A stretch of DNA of 64,000 nt from Peptoniphilus sp. ING2-D1G (GCA_000952975.1 LM997412.1:558001-622000); one strand, 5' to 3'; shown: positions 17,527-27,317, numbered from the stretch's first letter. Numbers and translations are program-made. Notes: a model not told the origin generated them from the sequence alone.

Positions 17527-17656
17527 ATGCAAAAAAAACTCCGAGAGTACATTTTATTTTTAACATTTGCAACATCTTTTTTTAATCAAATAGTTAAAAG
17601 TAAATTAATTTTTGGTATTTAAGATTAAATTTATAAATAAGATTAAAATCAAGCCG

Positions 17657-17684
17657 ATAGTGACCATAGTCACTATTTTTTTTC
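17657..17684 (+). terminator. orphan terminator or attenuator upstream of mraZ
   Basis: ATAGTGAC (17657-17664) pairs perfectly with GTCACTAT (17669-17676) around a 4-base loop, followed by eight or more T. It lies about 130 bases after the previous operon's terminator and 93 bases before mraZ, with no coding gene between. It may end a short RNA or shield the dcw cluster from read-through. Confidence 0.75.
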
Positions 17685-17733
17685 TTTATAAAATCATGTG
17701 GAATATATGGGTTTTTTATTGTAAAATGTAACT

Positions 17734-17772
17734 AAGTGGAGAGAAATGGTTTAATGTGGTAGAAAATGGTGG
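17734..17772 (+). promoter_or_regulatory. MraZ-binding box array before mraZ
   Basis: Four (A/G)TGG boxes with an exact 10-bp period: TGG at 17737, 17747, 17757 and 17767. Repeated N-TGG boxes at 10-bp spacing just before mraZ are the known target of MraZ in other bacteria. The last box runs into GGTGG, which also serves as the mraZ ribosome site, so MraZ binding would lie over or beside the start of transcription. A TAAAAT at 17722-17727 is a likely -10. Confidence 0.75.
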
Positions 17773-17776
17773 ATAA

Positions 17777-18208
17777 ATGTTAATAGGAGAATTCAATCAT
17801 TCCATTGACAGCAAGGGTAGAGTTATCATTCCTTCAAAATTCAGAGAAGATTTACAAGATCAATTTGTAATGACAAAGGGATTGGATCATTGTTTATTCG
17901 TCTATCCTATGGAAGAATGGAAAAAAATCACTGATAAAATTAAAGAATTGCCTATGACAAGCGGACCTGTAAGATCTTTTGTGAGGACCTTTTTTTCAGG
18001 TGCACAAGATCAAATTTTAGATAAGCAAGGAAGGGTAATAATTTCTCAAAACTTGAGAGATCATGCCAATATCGACAAGGATGTAGTGATAATAGGTCTT
18101 AACACCAGGGTTGAAATCTGGGGTGTTGAAGAATGGAATTCCTATAAGGAAGAAGAAGCACTTTCCTATGAGGATATGGCTGAAAAATTAGCGGAGCTTG
18201 GGATATGA
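17777..18208 (+). CDS. mraZ: transcriptional regulator MraZ
   Basis: 143 residues, the family's normal size, with two AbrB/SpoVT-like swapped-hairpin halves: [22 protein letters not shown] near the N-terminus and the matching [20 protein letters not shown] at about 75-95. It binds its own operator as a ring-shaped oligomer and tunes dcw expression. First gene of the cluster; stop and rsmH start overlap (ATGA). The box array immediately upstream supports autoregulation. The ATG at 17777 uses GGTGGA as its ribosome site. Confidence 0.96.
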   Translation: MLIGEFNHSIDSKGRVIIPSKFREDLQDQFVMTKGLDHCLFVYPMEEWKKITDKIKELPMTSGPVRSFVRTFFSGAQDQILDKQGRVIISQNLRDHANIDKDVVIIGLNTRVEIWGVEEWNSYKEEEALSYEDMAEKLAELGI

Positions 18209-19143
18209 TGAACTTCAATCACAAATCAGTTTTATTAAATGAAACAATAGAATTATTAAATATAAACGCTGACGGAATTTATGTAGACGGAACCGTCGGA
18301 GGAGCAGGACATGCATCGGAGATTTTAAAAAGACTTAGCAATAAAGGATTGCTGATTGGATTTGATCAGGATAAAGATGCTATAAATAAATCTGAAGAAG
18401 TGTTGTCAAATATATCTCAAAACTATAAATTAATTCAAAAAAACTATGAAGATTTTGAAGAATGCCTGGATTCTTTGGGAATTTCGAAAGTAGATGGATT
18501 TTTATTGGATTTAGGAGTTAGTTCTTATCAATTTGATAATGGGGAAAGAGGTTTTTCCTACAGAATAGATGCTAAGTTGGACATGAGAATGAACAGAGAA
18601 AGTTCGTTTTCAGCCTACGATATTGTCAATACATATACAAAAGATGAATTATCAAAAATATTGTGGGATTATTCAGAGGAAAAATGGTCAGGCAGAATTG
18701 CGGAATTTATCGTAAACAGAAGAAAAACAGCACCTATTACCACTACTTTTGAACTTGTTGACATAATTAAAGCGGCAATACCGGTCTCGGTTAGAAGAAA
18801 GGCAGGGCATCCTGCAAAGAAGCCCTTTCAAGCCTTGAGAATAGAAACAAATAATGAACTGAACATTTTAAGAAATACCCTGAACAGGATGATAGATAGA
18901 TTAAGCCCAAAGGGCAGAATAGCTGTAATATCCTTTCATTCTTTAGAAGACAGGATAGTAAAGGAGACTTTCAAGTATAAATATTTAGATTGCATATGTC
19001 CAAAAGACGCTCCTATATGTACCTGCAATAAAAAAAGGGAAATAAAAATAATTACGAGAAAGCCCATAACTGCATCAAAGGAAGAACTTGAATTAAACAA
19101 CAGGTCTCACAGTGCAAAACTCAGAGTTGCAGAGAAATTGTAG
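18205..19143 (+). CDS. rsmH: 16S rRNA (cytosine(1402)-N(4))-methyltransferase
   Basis: 312 residues (MraW). Methylates N4 of C1402 in 16S rRNA using SAM. Seen: the [13 protein letters not shown] start, the SAM motif [29 protein letters not shown], the [20 protein letters not shown] stretch near 230, and the cysteine-rich C-terminal insert ([12 protein letters not shown]). The start overlaps the mraZ stop; an ATG one codon later is possible. Second gene of the dcw cluster in its usual place. Confidence 0.97.
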   Translation: MMNFNHKSVLLNETIELLNINADGIYVDGTVGGAGHASEILKRLSNKGLLIGFDQDKDAINKSEEVLSNISQNYKLIQKNYEDFEECLDSLGISKVDGFLLDLGVSSYQFDNGERGFSYRIDAKLDMRMNRESSFSAYDIVNTYTKDELSKILWDYSEEKWSGRIAEFIVNRRKTAPITTTFELVDIIKAAIPVSVRRKAGHPAKKPFQALRIETNNELNILRNTLNRMIDRLSPKGRIAVISFHSLEDRIVKETFKYKYLDCICPKDAPICTCNKKREIKIITRKPITASKEELELNNRSHSAKLRVAEKL

Positions 19144-19152
19144 AGGTGTATA

Positions 19153-19563
19153 ATGACTATAAATAAATTTGAAAATGATAAAAAACGACCTGTAAAAAAA
19201 AGACTGATATTTAAAAATGGTAAAAGGCCCTTGTTTATAACACTGGTTATTGTTATGATTATTTCACTTGGGGTTACAATTTCACTTGCCGGATTGTCAA
19301 GTTTGGATAAGCAAATTAATAATTTGAATTTTGAAATTTCTGAACTTGAAAAGACAAAAATGTCTTTACTGGGTGAAATGCAGGGCATAAAAAGTTCTTC
19401 TGAAATTGAGAAGGAAGCAATGTATAAATTGGGAATGGTATATCCTAAGGAAGAACAAATTGTATACATAGATATTGGTGATAAAGAAGAAGAAAAAGAT
19501 GTCAACGATAACGTATTTCTTAGCCCCATTTATTCTGTGTTAAAATCCTTTACTAGAAATTAG
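19153..19563 (+). CDS. ftsL: cell division protein FtsL-like
   Basis: 136 residues. A short basic cytosolic tail, one membrane span at about 27-48, then an extracellular coiled coil (LDKQINNLNFEISELEKTKMSLLGEM) and a YPKEEQIVYID stretch. FtsL/DivIC-type proteins join FtsQ and FtsB in activating septal FtsW-PBP. Sequence is poorly conserved in this family; the call rests on topology plus position between rsmH and the division PBP, where ftsL always sits. GAGGTG precedes the ATG. A longer acidic tail (EEEKDVNDN) follows the coiled coil. Confidence 0.85.
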   Translation: MTINKFENDKKRPVKKRLIFKNGKRPLFITLVIVMIISLGVTISLAGLSSLDKQINNLNFEISELEKTKMSLLGEMQGIKSSSEIEKEAMYKLGMVYPKEEQIVYIDIGDKEEEKDVNDNVFLSPIYSVLKSFTRN

Positions 19564-19571
19564 GGAGAGTC

Positions 19572-21866
19572 ATGAAATTTAGATATAATAAAGAAGAGCC
19601 GAAAAGAGAAGATTCTTCTTCGAAGAATACAAGTAAAGTTATTGATTCAAAAATACTTTTACTGTTACTCTTTATGGCTCTTTTATTTATTGCCATAATA
19701 GCAAAACTTTTATATATCAATATAGTTCAAGGGGAAGAACTGACCAGAAAAGCGCTTAATCAATTGACAAGAACTGAAATTGTGCAAGCAAACAGAGGTA
19801 TAATATACGACAGAAACAAAAGAGAATTGGCTGTAAATGTCACTAAAGGGAATGCATATTACAACATGAATTTTAAAAACGAAGGTTATAGTACAACAGC
19901 TGAGTTTAATAAACATGTTGAAGAGATAATTGACAAGGATTCCAAAAAAATAGCCGCTGTCCTTGAAGTTGAACAATCAGAAGTAAAAGATTTATTGAAG
20001 GGAAATAAAATTGTAAGAATTGCAACAAATCTATCAAGAGAGAAAGCTTTAGAACTTAGGGATTTGAAAATTCAAAACTTATCAGTTGAAGATGTGACCA
20101 GAAGATTTTATCCCTATAACAACATGGCTTCGAACCTCATCGGTTTTGTAAATGATGAAGGTACAGGGGCTTATGGAGTAGAGGCTAAATATGATGAAGA
20201 AATGTCCGGAATTGCCGGGAAAAACATTTCCATAAAGAACAACTTGATGAATCAAATACCTTTAACCGACGAACAGAATTTTGCGCCAAAAGAGGGTTTA
20301 AACCCGGTATTGACCATAGACGAAACTATTCAACAAATTGCAGAAAAAGCAGCTGAAGATGCCAAGGCAAATCACAGAGCAAAAAAAGTTTCCATAATAG
20401 TTCAAAATACGATGAATTCTGAAATACTTGCAATGGCAATTAGTCAATCTTATGACTTAAACAATCCTAAAGAACCCGTAAGCGATAATCAAAGAGAATT
20501 GTGGAAAAATCTCGGCGAAAAAGAAGTTGCAGATGAATGGTTCAGAAATTGGAACAATACTTGCATATCATCTCAATATGAGCCGGGTTCAACTTTCAAG
20601 CTCATAACTGCAGCGGCAGCTATCGAAGAAAACACCACAAATCCTCAAAAGGAATACACCTGTCCGGGAGTTATAGATGTCGGAATTAATATAAAGTGCA
20701 CCTCTCAAAATAGAGGCACAAAGACTATGGAACAAGCGATGGCGGAATCTTGCAATATCTCCTTTGTAAAAATTGGGCAAGAATTGGGCAAAGAAAAATT
20801 TTTAGAGTATTTGAGATCCTTTGGTTTCGGTTCAAGAACAGGCATAGATTTGCCGGCTGAAGCAAAGGGAACGATACCTGAGGGAATAGAGGCTATATCA
20901 GGGGTAAGGCTTGCCACTATGTCTTATGGGCATGGAGTTGCGGTTACGCCGATTCAATTGATAAATGCTGTTTCTGCTATAGCCAATGGAGGCAATTTAA
21001 ATGAGCCAAGGGTTGTAGACAGATTCGAAGATAAAAATGGAAATGTAATTCAAAAGTTTAAAACGACAACATTAAGAAAAGTTATTTCCGAGTCGACATC
21101 TGATACCATGAAAAAATTAATGAAGAAAGTTGTAGACGATGGAACGGGTAAAAGAGCGCAAATTCCCGGATATCAAATTGGAGGGAAAACCGGAACTGCA
21201 GATGTAGTTTCCAAAGATGGGATAGGCTATGAAGAAGATGCCTATATTTCATCCTTTGTGGGTGTTGCGCCTTTAAATGATCCCAAGATAACAGTACTTG
21301 TAATTGTGGAGGAGCCTCAAGGAGATTTCTTTGCATCAACAGTTGCGGTACCCGCTGCAAAAACTGTTATGGAAGATGTTTTAAAATATATGGAAATTCC
21401 TAAAACTGAAGAAGTAATTGAAGGGGAATCAATTGGTCAGGTAACTGTTCCCAATGTAAGAAATTTACTTTTATCGGATGCAGGAAAAGCCATTGTAGAT
21501 TTGGGATTGATTTTTAATACCAATTCAGATAACATAACTGATGTTTCCACTGTCATGAGACAAAATCCATCAGCGGGAGTTACAGTAGAAGTCGGAAGTA
21601 TTATAGACTTATACATTAATGAAAATGATACTGACAAAAAAATAATGCCTAATTTGGTCGGGAAAAAAGCAAATGACCTGGAAAGTATTTTAAAAGCCCT
21701 AAATATAAAATATAATATTTTAGGCAAGGGAGAGGTTATTTCTCAATCTATAAAACCGGGCTCGAAATTTGATGAAAACTCAGTATTGGAATTGAGAATG
21801 TCCATAGAAGAAACTGATGGAGAAAATAAAAACAATTCAAAAGAAAACAACTCGAATGAAGAATAA
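19572..21866 (+). CDS. division-type class B penicillin-binding protein with PASTA repeats
   Basis: 764 residues, a transpeptidase for septal peptidoglycan (FtsI/PBP2B/SpoVD type). N-terminal TM at about 29-50, dimerisation domain, then the transpeptidase domain with Ser340-x-x-Lys343 (STFK), Ser393-Cys-Asn and Lys539-Thr-Gly-Thr. Two C-terminal PASTA repeats at about 616-680 and 683-742 (VPNVRNLLLSDAGKAI; MPNLVGKKANDLESI) end in an Asn/Glu-rich tail. It sits 8 bases after ftsL. A sporulation copy (SpoVD) cannot be excluded by sequence, but position in the sole dcw cluster favours division. Confidence 0.94.
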   Translation: MKFRYNKEEPKREDSSSKNTSKVIDSKILLLLLFMALLFIAIIAKLLYINIVQGEELTRKALNQLTRTEIVQANRGIIYDRNKRELAVNVTKGNAYYNMNFKNEGYSTTAEFNKHVEEIIDKDSKKIAAVLEVEQSEVKDLLKGNKIVRIATNLSREKALELRDLKIQNLSVEDVTRRFYPYNNMASNLIGFVNDEGTGAYGVEAKYDEEMSGIAGKNISIKNNLMNQIPLTDEQNFAPKEGLNPVLTIDETIQQIAEKAAEDAKANHRAKKVSIIVQNTMNSEILAMAISQSYDLNNPKEPVSDNQRELWKNLGEKEVADEWFRNWNNTCISSQYEPGSTFKLITAAAAIEENTTNPQKEYTCPGVIDVGINIKCTSQNRGTKTMEQAMAESCNISFVKIGQELGKEKFLEYLRSFGFGSRTGIDLPAEAKGTIPEGIEAISGVRLATMSYGHGVAVTPIQLINAVSAIANGGNLNEPRVVDRFEDKNGNVIQKFKTTTLRKVISESTSDTMKKLMKKVVDDGTGKRAQIPGYQIGGKTGTADVVSKDGIGYEEDAYISSFVGVAPLNDPKITVLVIVEEPQGDFFASTVAVPAAKTVMEDVLKYMEIPKTEEVIEGESIGQVTVPNVRNLLLSDAGKAIVDLGLIFNTNSDNITDVSTVMRQNPSAGVTVEVGSIIDLYINENDTDKKIMPNLVGKKANDLESILKALNIKYNILGKGEVISQSIKPGSKFDENSVLELRMSIEETDGENKNNSKENNSNEE

Positions 21867-21875
21867 CTTATCAAA

Positions 21876-21905
21876 TTGAATAAAGACACAAAAATCTGAT
21901 AAAAT
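21876..21905 (+). promoter_or_regulatory. possible internal promoter before mraY
   Basis: TTGAAT (21876-21881), 18 bases, TAAAAT (21900-21905) in the 63-base gap after the PBP gene. It could drive mraY-murD-ftsW-murG-ftsQ separately. In other genomes murE and murF often occupy this junction. Confidence 0.4.
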
Positions 21906-21929
21906 AAACACGATATACAGGTGGATGGA

Positions 21930-22889
21930 ATGGATTTAAAACAGAAAATACTATACTTTATAATTTCAATAATTATTTCCTTAGTTATGGGAAGGATACT
22001 TTTGCCCATGCTTAAAAAGCTAAATGCATCACAGAGTATAAGAGAAGATGGACCTGCAGGACATAGGGTTAAAAATGGAACTCCTACTATAGGTGGATTT
22101 ATATTTTTAACTACTATCGTGATAGTAAGCATTCTTTCTCGTAATTTTAATTTAATCACTTGGGTATTGATATTTGCAACTCTTCTTTTTGGGGCAGTCG
22201 GTTTCGTAGATGACTATATAAAAGTAATAAAAAAGAGAAATCTGGGACTTACAGCAAGAGATAAGTTAATTTTTCAAATAGCGGTAGCATTGATTTTAGT
22301 ATTTTATCAATACAACTCAGAAAGCTTAAGTTCCAGTGTATTTGTACCTATTTTAAAAATAGGAATTGATTTGGGTGTTTTTTATATACCCTTTATAATT
22401 TTTGTAGTTGTAGGAACTGTGAATTCAGTGAATTTGACAGACGGATTAGACGGATTAGCCAGTTTGACGTCCATAATAACCTTAGGGTTTTTTGCAGTAG
22501 TAGCGAATAAAATGCAAAGATATGAAATAGAATTTTTCTGTATTATACTTGCAGGAGCTCTTTTTGGATTTTTGCACTTCAATAAATATCCTGCAAAGGT
22601 GTTTATGGGAGATACAGGTTCTCTTGCCTTGGGCGGGGCAATTGTAGGTGTAGCCGTCCTTTTAAATTTATCGTTAATATTGCCCATAGCAGGCGGAATA
22701 TTTTTTATAGAGACATTATCTGTAATCATACAGGTCATTTCTTTTAAGACTACGGGCAAAAGGGTTTTTCTGATGTCTCCTTTACACCACCATTTTGAGC
22801 AGAAAGGTTGGAAAGAAACAAAGATTGTCTTAGTTTTTTCCACAATACAACTTATACTTTGCATAATTGCATTTTTTATGATTTTTTAG
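21930..22889 (+). CDS. mraY: phospho-N-acetylmuramoyl-pentapeptide-transferase
   Basis: 319 residues, ten membrane spans. Transfers phospho-MurNAc-pentapeptide to undecaprenyl phosphate, making lipid I. Seen: GPAGHRVKNGTPTIGG, FVDDYIKV (the Asp pair), NLTDGLDGLA, GDTGSLALGG and MSPLHHHFEQKGW, all family landmarks. CAGGTGG lies 5-6 bases before the ATG at 21930; the in-frame GTG at 21921 falls inside that ribosome site and is rejected. Confidence 0.97.
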   Translation: MDLKQKILYFIISIIISLVMGRILLPMLKKLNASQSIREDGPAGHRVKNGTPTIGGFIFLTTIVIVSILSRNFNLITWVLIFATLLFGAVGFVDDYIKVIKKRNLGLTARDKLIFQIAVALILVFYQYNSESLSSSVFVPILKIGIDLGVFYIPFIIFVVVGTVNSVNLTDGLDGLASLTSIITLGFFAVVANKMQRYEIEFFCIILAGALFGFLHFNKYPAKVFMGDTGSLALGGAIVGVAVLLNLSLILPIAGGIFFIETLSVIIQVISFKTTGKRVFLMSPLHHHFEQKGWKETKIVLVFSTIQLILCIIAFFMIF

Positions 22890-22898
22890 GAGAAAAAT

Positions 22899-24212
22899 AT
22901 GTATGAAAATAAAAATATCTTGATATTAGGTTTTGGAATTACGGGCAGATCGGCTTTAAAATGCCTTAGTAATTTCAATGTGAATATATACATTTACGAT
23001 GAAAACATCGAAAGTTTAAAAAAATATTCGGATTATATTTTTAAAATATATAAAAGCTCAGATTTGAAGTCAATAGATTTTATAGTAAAAAGTCCGGGAA
23101 TTAAACCTGATCATCCCATATTAACAGAAGCTGAAAAAAATAAAATTGTTGTTAAATCAGACTTGGAAGTATTTTATGAAATATGCAAGTGTAAAAATTT
23201 GATTGCAATCACCGGTACAAATGGAAAGACAACTACAAGTTCCTTAGTTGAAAACATTTTAAAAGAAAAATACAAGACGTATCTTGTAGGCAACATTGGA
23301 AAGTCTGTTTTCGATGTTGCTTTGGAAGCTAAAGAAGAAGAATGTGTAGTGATTGAAGCATCTTCCTTTCAACTTGAATATGTCAATAAGTTCAGACCTA
23401 AAATTTCTATAATTACTAACATTACCAGTGACCATTTAGATTGGCATAAGACTGTCCAAAATTATAAAAATGCTAAATATAAGATATTTGCAAATCAAAG
23501 TTCGGAAGATTTCATAATAATAAATGAAAATAGTGAACTGAAATATAAAAGCATTTCACCTAAAAAATACTTTTTTTCCACAGAAAAAGTTGTAGATAGA
23601 GGTATTTTCTTAAAGGACAATGCAATTTATTTTAAAGATGAAGACGAAATTGATAAAATAATAGATATCAGTGAAATAAAAATTCCCGGGAAACACAACA
23701 TTGAAAACATAATGTGTGCAATAAATGTGGCAAAAGTGTTGAATGTACCAAAAAATATGATATATAAATCAGTTAGAAATTTTATGGGCGTTGAACACAG
23801 GATAGAATTTGTCAGAGAACTCAGAGGAGTTAAATACTATAATGATTCAAAGGGGACAAATCCCGATTCCACTATAATGGCAATTAAAGCTATGGATGAT
23901 AATATTATTTTAATAGCCGGAGGATATGATAAAGGTGCAGATTTTGACAATATGCTTGATATGGCAAAGAAAAAAATAAAAACAATGGTGCTTTTTGGAC
24001 AAACTGCTGATAAAATTCAGGCGGTTGCTAAAAAATATGGAATAAAAATGTATATTGTTAAAAATATGGAACAGGCGGTAGAGTTATCTTATAGCATTGC
24101 AGAAACTGAAGATATAGTTCTGCTATCGCCGGCATGTGCATCCTGGGACATGTATGAATCCTATGAAAAAAGAGGAGAACATTTTAAAAAGTTGGTAAAT
24201 GAGTTGATTTAA
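22899..24212 (+). CDS. murD: UDP-N-acetylmuramoylalanine--D-glutamate ligase
   Basis: 437 residues. Adds D-Glu to UDP-MurNAc-L-Ala with ATP in the cytosol. Rossmann N-domain (LILGFGITGRSALK), ATP-binding TGTNGKTTT at 105-113, the EASSFQLEYV motif that marks MurD among Mur ligases, NSKGTNPDST and SPACASWDMYESYEKRG. Its stop overlaps the ftsW start. Other Mur ligases are absent from this cluster. Confidence 0.97.
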   Translation: MYENKNILILGFGITGRSALKCLSNFNVNIYIYDENIESLKKYSDYIFKIYKSSDLKSIDFIVKSPGIKPDHPILTEAEKNKIVVKSDLEVFYEICKCKNLIAITGTNGKTTTSSLVENILKEKYKTYLVGNIGKSVFDVALEAKEEECVVIEASSFQLEYVNKFRPKISIITNITSDHLDWHKTVQNYKNAKYKIFANQSSEDFIIINENSELKYKSISPKKYFFSTEKVVDRGIFLKDNAIYFKDEDEIDKIIDISEIKIPGKHNIENIMCAINVAKVLNVPKNMIYKSVRNFMGVEHRIEFVRELRGVKYYNDSKGTNPDSTIMAIKAMDDNIILIAGGYDKGADFDNMLDMAKKKIKTMVLFGQTADKIQAVAKKYGIKMYIVKNMEQAVELSYSIAETEDIVLLSPACASWDMYESYEKRGEHFKKLVNELI

Positions 24213-25312
24213 TGAAAGTTCTAAAAAAAAGATATAAATCCGTAGATCTTGGACTATTGTTAATATTTATAGTGTTAGTGGGCTTTGGACTTATAGTGGT
24301 AACAAGCGCAGCTTATCCGCTGGGAATAAAATACTATGATGACGGTTTTTATTATGGAAAAAGACAGCTTATGTTTTGCATATTAGGGTTTATATTTAGC
24401 TATATCGCATCCAGATTTCCAAGAAATATAATCAAAAAAATATCTCCTTATCTCTTTGTTATAAGTATATTGTTGATATTGGCATTATGGACACCGATGG
24501 GAGATGATACATACGGTTCCACAAGATGGCTTAAAATTCCGGGCATAAATTTGAGATTTCAACCTTCAGATATACTTAAAATCACATCTATTTTATTTTT
24601 GGCAAAAATTCTTGAAATAAACAGAAAAAACATGGAAAACAAAGAAACTTTTGTGGTAATTGTAGGGATAATAGGGTTATCTGTAGTTCCTATAATGCTT
24701 AAGGATTTGTCTACAGGAGTTGTAATAGGATTTTCGCTCTTTGCAATGTATATGGCAGGGGGAATAAAATCATACCAATTTGTCACACTTTTAGGTATTA
24801 GTGTACTTGGAATGATTCCTATGACTATGAAATTTCTATACAGAATGAGAAGAATTTTCGGATTTTTAAATCCTGATATTGCTTCTTTAGATGAAAACTA
24901 CCAAATTACACAATCTCTTTACGCAATAGCCATGGGGGGAATTGGCGGAGTGGGGTTTTTTCACTCGAGGCAAAAATACTCCAATATACCTCAAGCCCAC
25001 AATGATTTTATTTTTCCGGTAATATGTGAAGAATTCGGTTTAATAGGCGGGATATTTGTCGTTATGATGTTTTTTCTTTTTGTGTATAGAGGATATGTTA
25101 TTGCTATTAAGTCAAAAAATTATTATGATAAATATGTGACAATAGGAATTACTTCATATATTGGCATACAAGCTATATTTAACTTGGGAGTAGGGTGTGG
25201 TTTATTTCCCGTAACAGGAATTACGTTACCCTTTATATCCTATGGAGGAACCTCCTTATTGGTAACTATGGTCGCAGTAGGATTATTGCTTGGAATTTCA
25301 AGGGATGTGTAA
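24212..25312 (+). CDS. ftsW: SEDS-family septal peptidoglycan polymerase FtsW
   Basis: 366 residues, about ten membrane spans. A lipid II-polymerising glycosyltransferase paired with the division PBP. Seen: the first-span TSAAYPLG stretch, GSTRWLKIPG...FQPSD, the catalytic-loop region LKDLSTG with the family Asp, NPD..., AHNDFIFPVICEEFG and the terminal PVTGITLPFISYGGTSLL. The start overlaps murD (TAATG). SEDS proteins cannot always be told apart as FtsW, RodA or SpoVE; location among division genes supports FtsW. Confidence 0.93.
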   Translation: MKVLKKRYKSVDLGLLLIFIVLVGFGLIVVTSAAYPLGIKYYDDGFYYGKRQLMFCILGFIFSYIASRFPRNIIKKISPYLFVISILLILALWTPMGDDTYGSTRWLKIPGINLRFQPSDILKITSILFLAKILEINRKNMENKETFVVIVGIIGLSVVPIMLKDLSTGVVIGFSLFAMYMAGGIKSYQFVTLLGISVLGMIPMTMKFLYRMRRIFGFLNPDIASLDENYQITQSLYAIAMGGIGGVGFFHSRQKYSNIPQAHNDFIFPVICEEFGLIGGIFVVMMFFLFVYRGYVIAIKSKNYYDKYVTIGITSYIGIQAIFNLGVGCGLFPVTGITLPFISYGGTSLLVTMVAVGLLLGISRDV

Positions 25313-25313
25313 A

Positions 25314-26417
25314 ATGAAATACATACTTTCCGGTGGAGGCACGGGCGGGCATATTTATCCTGCACTTTCAATCATTGCGGAAATAAAAAAAAGAGATGTA
25401 GCAGCAGAGGTTTTATATGTTGGTAAAAAAGACAGCCTTGAAGAAGAGCTGACAAAAAAAGAAAACATAACCTTTGAAGCTATAGAAGTTCAAGGATTTC
25501 CTCGAAAAAAATTAAATTGGCAAACAATATCAACAATTATCTCCCTTTTTAAAGGGTTAGCTCAAAGTGATAAAATAATTAAAAAGTTCAAACCTGATAT
25601 AGTTATCGGAACAGGCGGATATGTCTGTGCACCGATTCTTTTAAAAGCGCAACAAATGGGTATATTGACAGTTATACAGGAACAAAATGCTTTCCCGGGA
25701 AAGACCAACAAACTTTTATCCAAAAGAGCTGAGTTGGTAGCTTTAAATTTTGAAGAAGCTAAAAAATATTTAAAGTACAAAAAAGTCATAGTTACAGGCA
25801 ACCCCATAAGAGCTGATTTTAATCAAATTGACAAAGTAAAAGCCAGAAAACAATACGCTATTGCAGATGATGAAAAATTTGTGCTTTCCTTTGGGGGAAG
25901 TGGAGGACAAGAATCTACAAATGAGGCAGTCCTTGATATTTTAAAGTCAGATAGGAAAATAGATTTTAAATTGTACCATGTCACCGGTAAAGTACATTAT
26001 AAAAATTTTATGGACCAATTAAGGGGCATAAATTTAAATGATAATATAAAAATAGTAGAATATTCAAATGAAATACCATCTTTATTGATGGCAAGTGATC
26101 TTGTTATTGCAAGTTCTTCAGCTATGACTTTAGCAGAAATATCAGCTGTAGGAGTAAGTTCCATTTTGATACCTAAGGCTTATACTGCCGGAAACCATCA
26201 AGTATACAACGCAAACAGTTATAAAGACAAAAATGCAGCCGAAATAATTTTAGAGGAGAATTTAAATGCAGATACCCTCTATAAAGAAATAACATCTCTG
26301 TTAAAAGACGATAAGCTTAGAAATGTCATGGCTGAAAACTCAAAGAAGCTTGGAAATCCTAAAGCTGTTGAAATTCTATTAAACGAAATAGAGTTGTTGC
26401 TAAATGAAAGAAAATAG
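25314..26417 (+). CDS. murG: UDP-N-acetylglucosamine--lipid I N-acetylglucosaminyltransferase
   Basis: 367 residues, GT-B fold, peripheral at the inner membrane face; converts lipid I to lipid II. N-terminal GGGTGGHIYPALS, central IGTGGYVCAP and QEQNAFPGKTNK, and the C-domain FGGSGGQESTNE and SSSAMTLAEISAVG motifs are seen. The ATG at 25314, with AAGGGATG upstream, gives the canonical MKYILSGGGTGGH start. Earlier in-frame TTG (25290) and ATG (25305) would run into ftsW and add a non-family tail. It overlaps ftsQ by 14 bases. Confidence 0.96.
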   Translation: MKYILSGGGTGGHIYPALSIIAEIKKRDVAAEVLYVGKKDSLEEELTKKENITFEAIEVQGFPRKKLNWQTISTIISLFKGLAQSDKIIKKFKPDIVIGTGGYVCAPILLKAQQMGILTVIQEQNAFPGKTNKLLSKRAELVALNFEEAKKYLKYKKVIVTGNPIRADFNQIDKVKARKQYAIADDEKFVLSFGGSGGQESTNEAVLDILKSDRKIDFKLYHVTGKVHYKNFMDQLRGINLNDNIKIVEYSNEIPSLLMASDLVIASSSAMTLAEISAVGVSSILIPKAYTAGNHQVYNANSYKDKNAAEIILEENLNADTLYKEITSLLKDDKLRNVMAENSKKLGNPKAVEILLNEIELLLNERK

Positions 26418-27180
26418 AAAAGAAAAGTACAGAATACGAGCTAAAAGAAAAAACTTCATCAGAAAGATTATTTTGTTGATGATGATGGCCGCTATAATGT
26501 TTTTTGTTTTGACTAAAACCGGGTTTTTTAATGTGAGTTCAATAAATGTTCTCGGCAATGAAACAATTTCCAAGGAGGAGATAATTAAAAGGTCAGGTAT
26601 TGCAGTCGGACAAAATTATTTTAGTGTGTCAAAAAAAGATAGAGTTGAGGCGATAAATAGCATAGCGAAGGTAAAATCTTCAAAAATAAAATTTTCAATT
26701 TCCGGAAATACGACCATTGAGGTTGAGGAAAGAAAGGGCATAATGCAGATTGAAAATTACGCAAGTTACTACATAATAGACAAAGATTTAAGGGTTATAG
26801 AAATAATGAGCAGACCATTTCAAAACCTTAAAGAAATCAGTGGGATAGATACACAGAATTTAGATCTTGGGGATTATATACTGACAAGAGACAAGGATAA
26901 AATAGAATTTCTAACTCAATTAATAAATGCAGAAGAAATTTTTAATTTAATTAAAAAGATTGAATTTAAAGAAGATGTATATTTATTGATAGATAATAAT
27001 GATGTTGAAATCGAATTCAATTCCATAGATGACTTGGAGTATAAATTCAAAATGCTAATGGAAATTTTAAAGGACATTGAAGCTACAGGAAAAAATGCCA
27101 TAAGAATAGAAATGGACAATGGACATTCTCCGATAGTAGTTCTACAAAGCACTTATGATGAAAAAGAAAATAATAATTAA
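26404..27180 (+). CDS. ftsQ: cell division protein FtsQ/DivIB
   Basis: 258 residues. A strongly basic cytosolic start, one TM at about 20-38, a POTRA domain (FFNVSSINVLGNETISKEEIIKRSGI) and a beta domain with VEERKGIMQIENYASYYIIDKDLRVIE. It is a bitopic scaffold of the FtsQLB divisome complex. It overlaps the murG end by 14 bases. Divergent in sequence, but POTRA plus position make the call firm. ftsA, which often follows, is missing; ftsZ follows after a promoter. Confidence 0.9.
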   Translation: MKENRKEKYRIRAKRKNFIRKIILLMMMAAIMFFVLTKTGFFNVSSINVLGNETISKEEIIKRSGIAVGQNYFSVSKKDRVEAINSIAKVKSSKIKFSISGNTTIEVEERKGIMQIENYASYYIIDKDLRVIEIMSRPFQNLKEISGIDTQNLDLGDYILTRDKDKIEFLTQLINAEEIFNLIKKIEFKEDVYLLIDNNDVEIEFNSIDDLEYKFKMLMEILKDIEATGKNAIRIEMDNGHSPIVVLQSTYDEKENNN

Positions 27181-27228
27181 GATTTCAGAGGATTCTTAAC
27201 TTTAATATATTAAAAACTCTTTAAGATG

Positions 27229-27257
27229 TTGACTATTTAGCTATTTGTTTATAAAAT
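27229..27257 (+). promoter_or_regulatory. ftsZ promoter
   Basis: TTGACT (27229-27234), exactly 17 bases, TAAAAT (27252-27257). The predicted leader is about 54 bases. It indicates that ftsZ has its own transcription besides read-through from the dcw cluster. Confidence 0.65.
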
Positions 27258-27317
27258 ATATAATATATGTGCTTAAAATTAGAAAATTTATGAATTTATG
27301 ATATGAGGAGGATGTTT

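Noticed and set aside
19572..21866. sporulation-specific SpoVD rather than division PBP
   Set aside because: Sequence does not separate the two; no sporulation genes are in the window and it lies in the dcw cluster, so a neutral division-type name was used.
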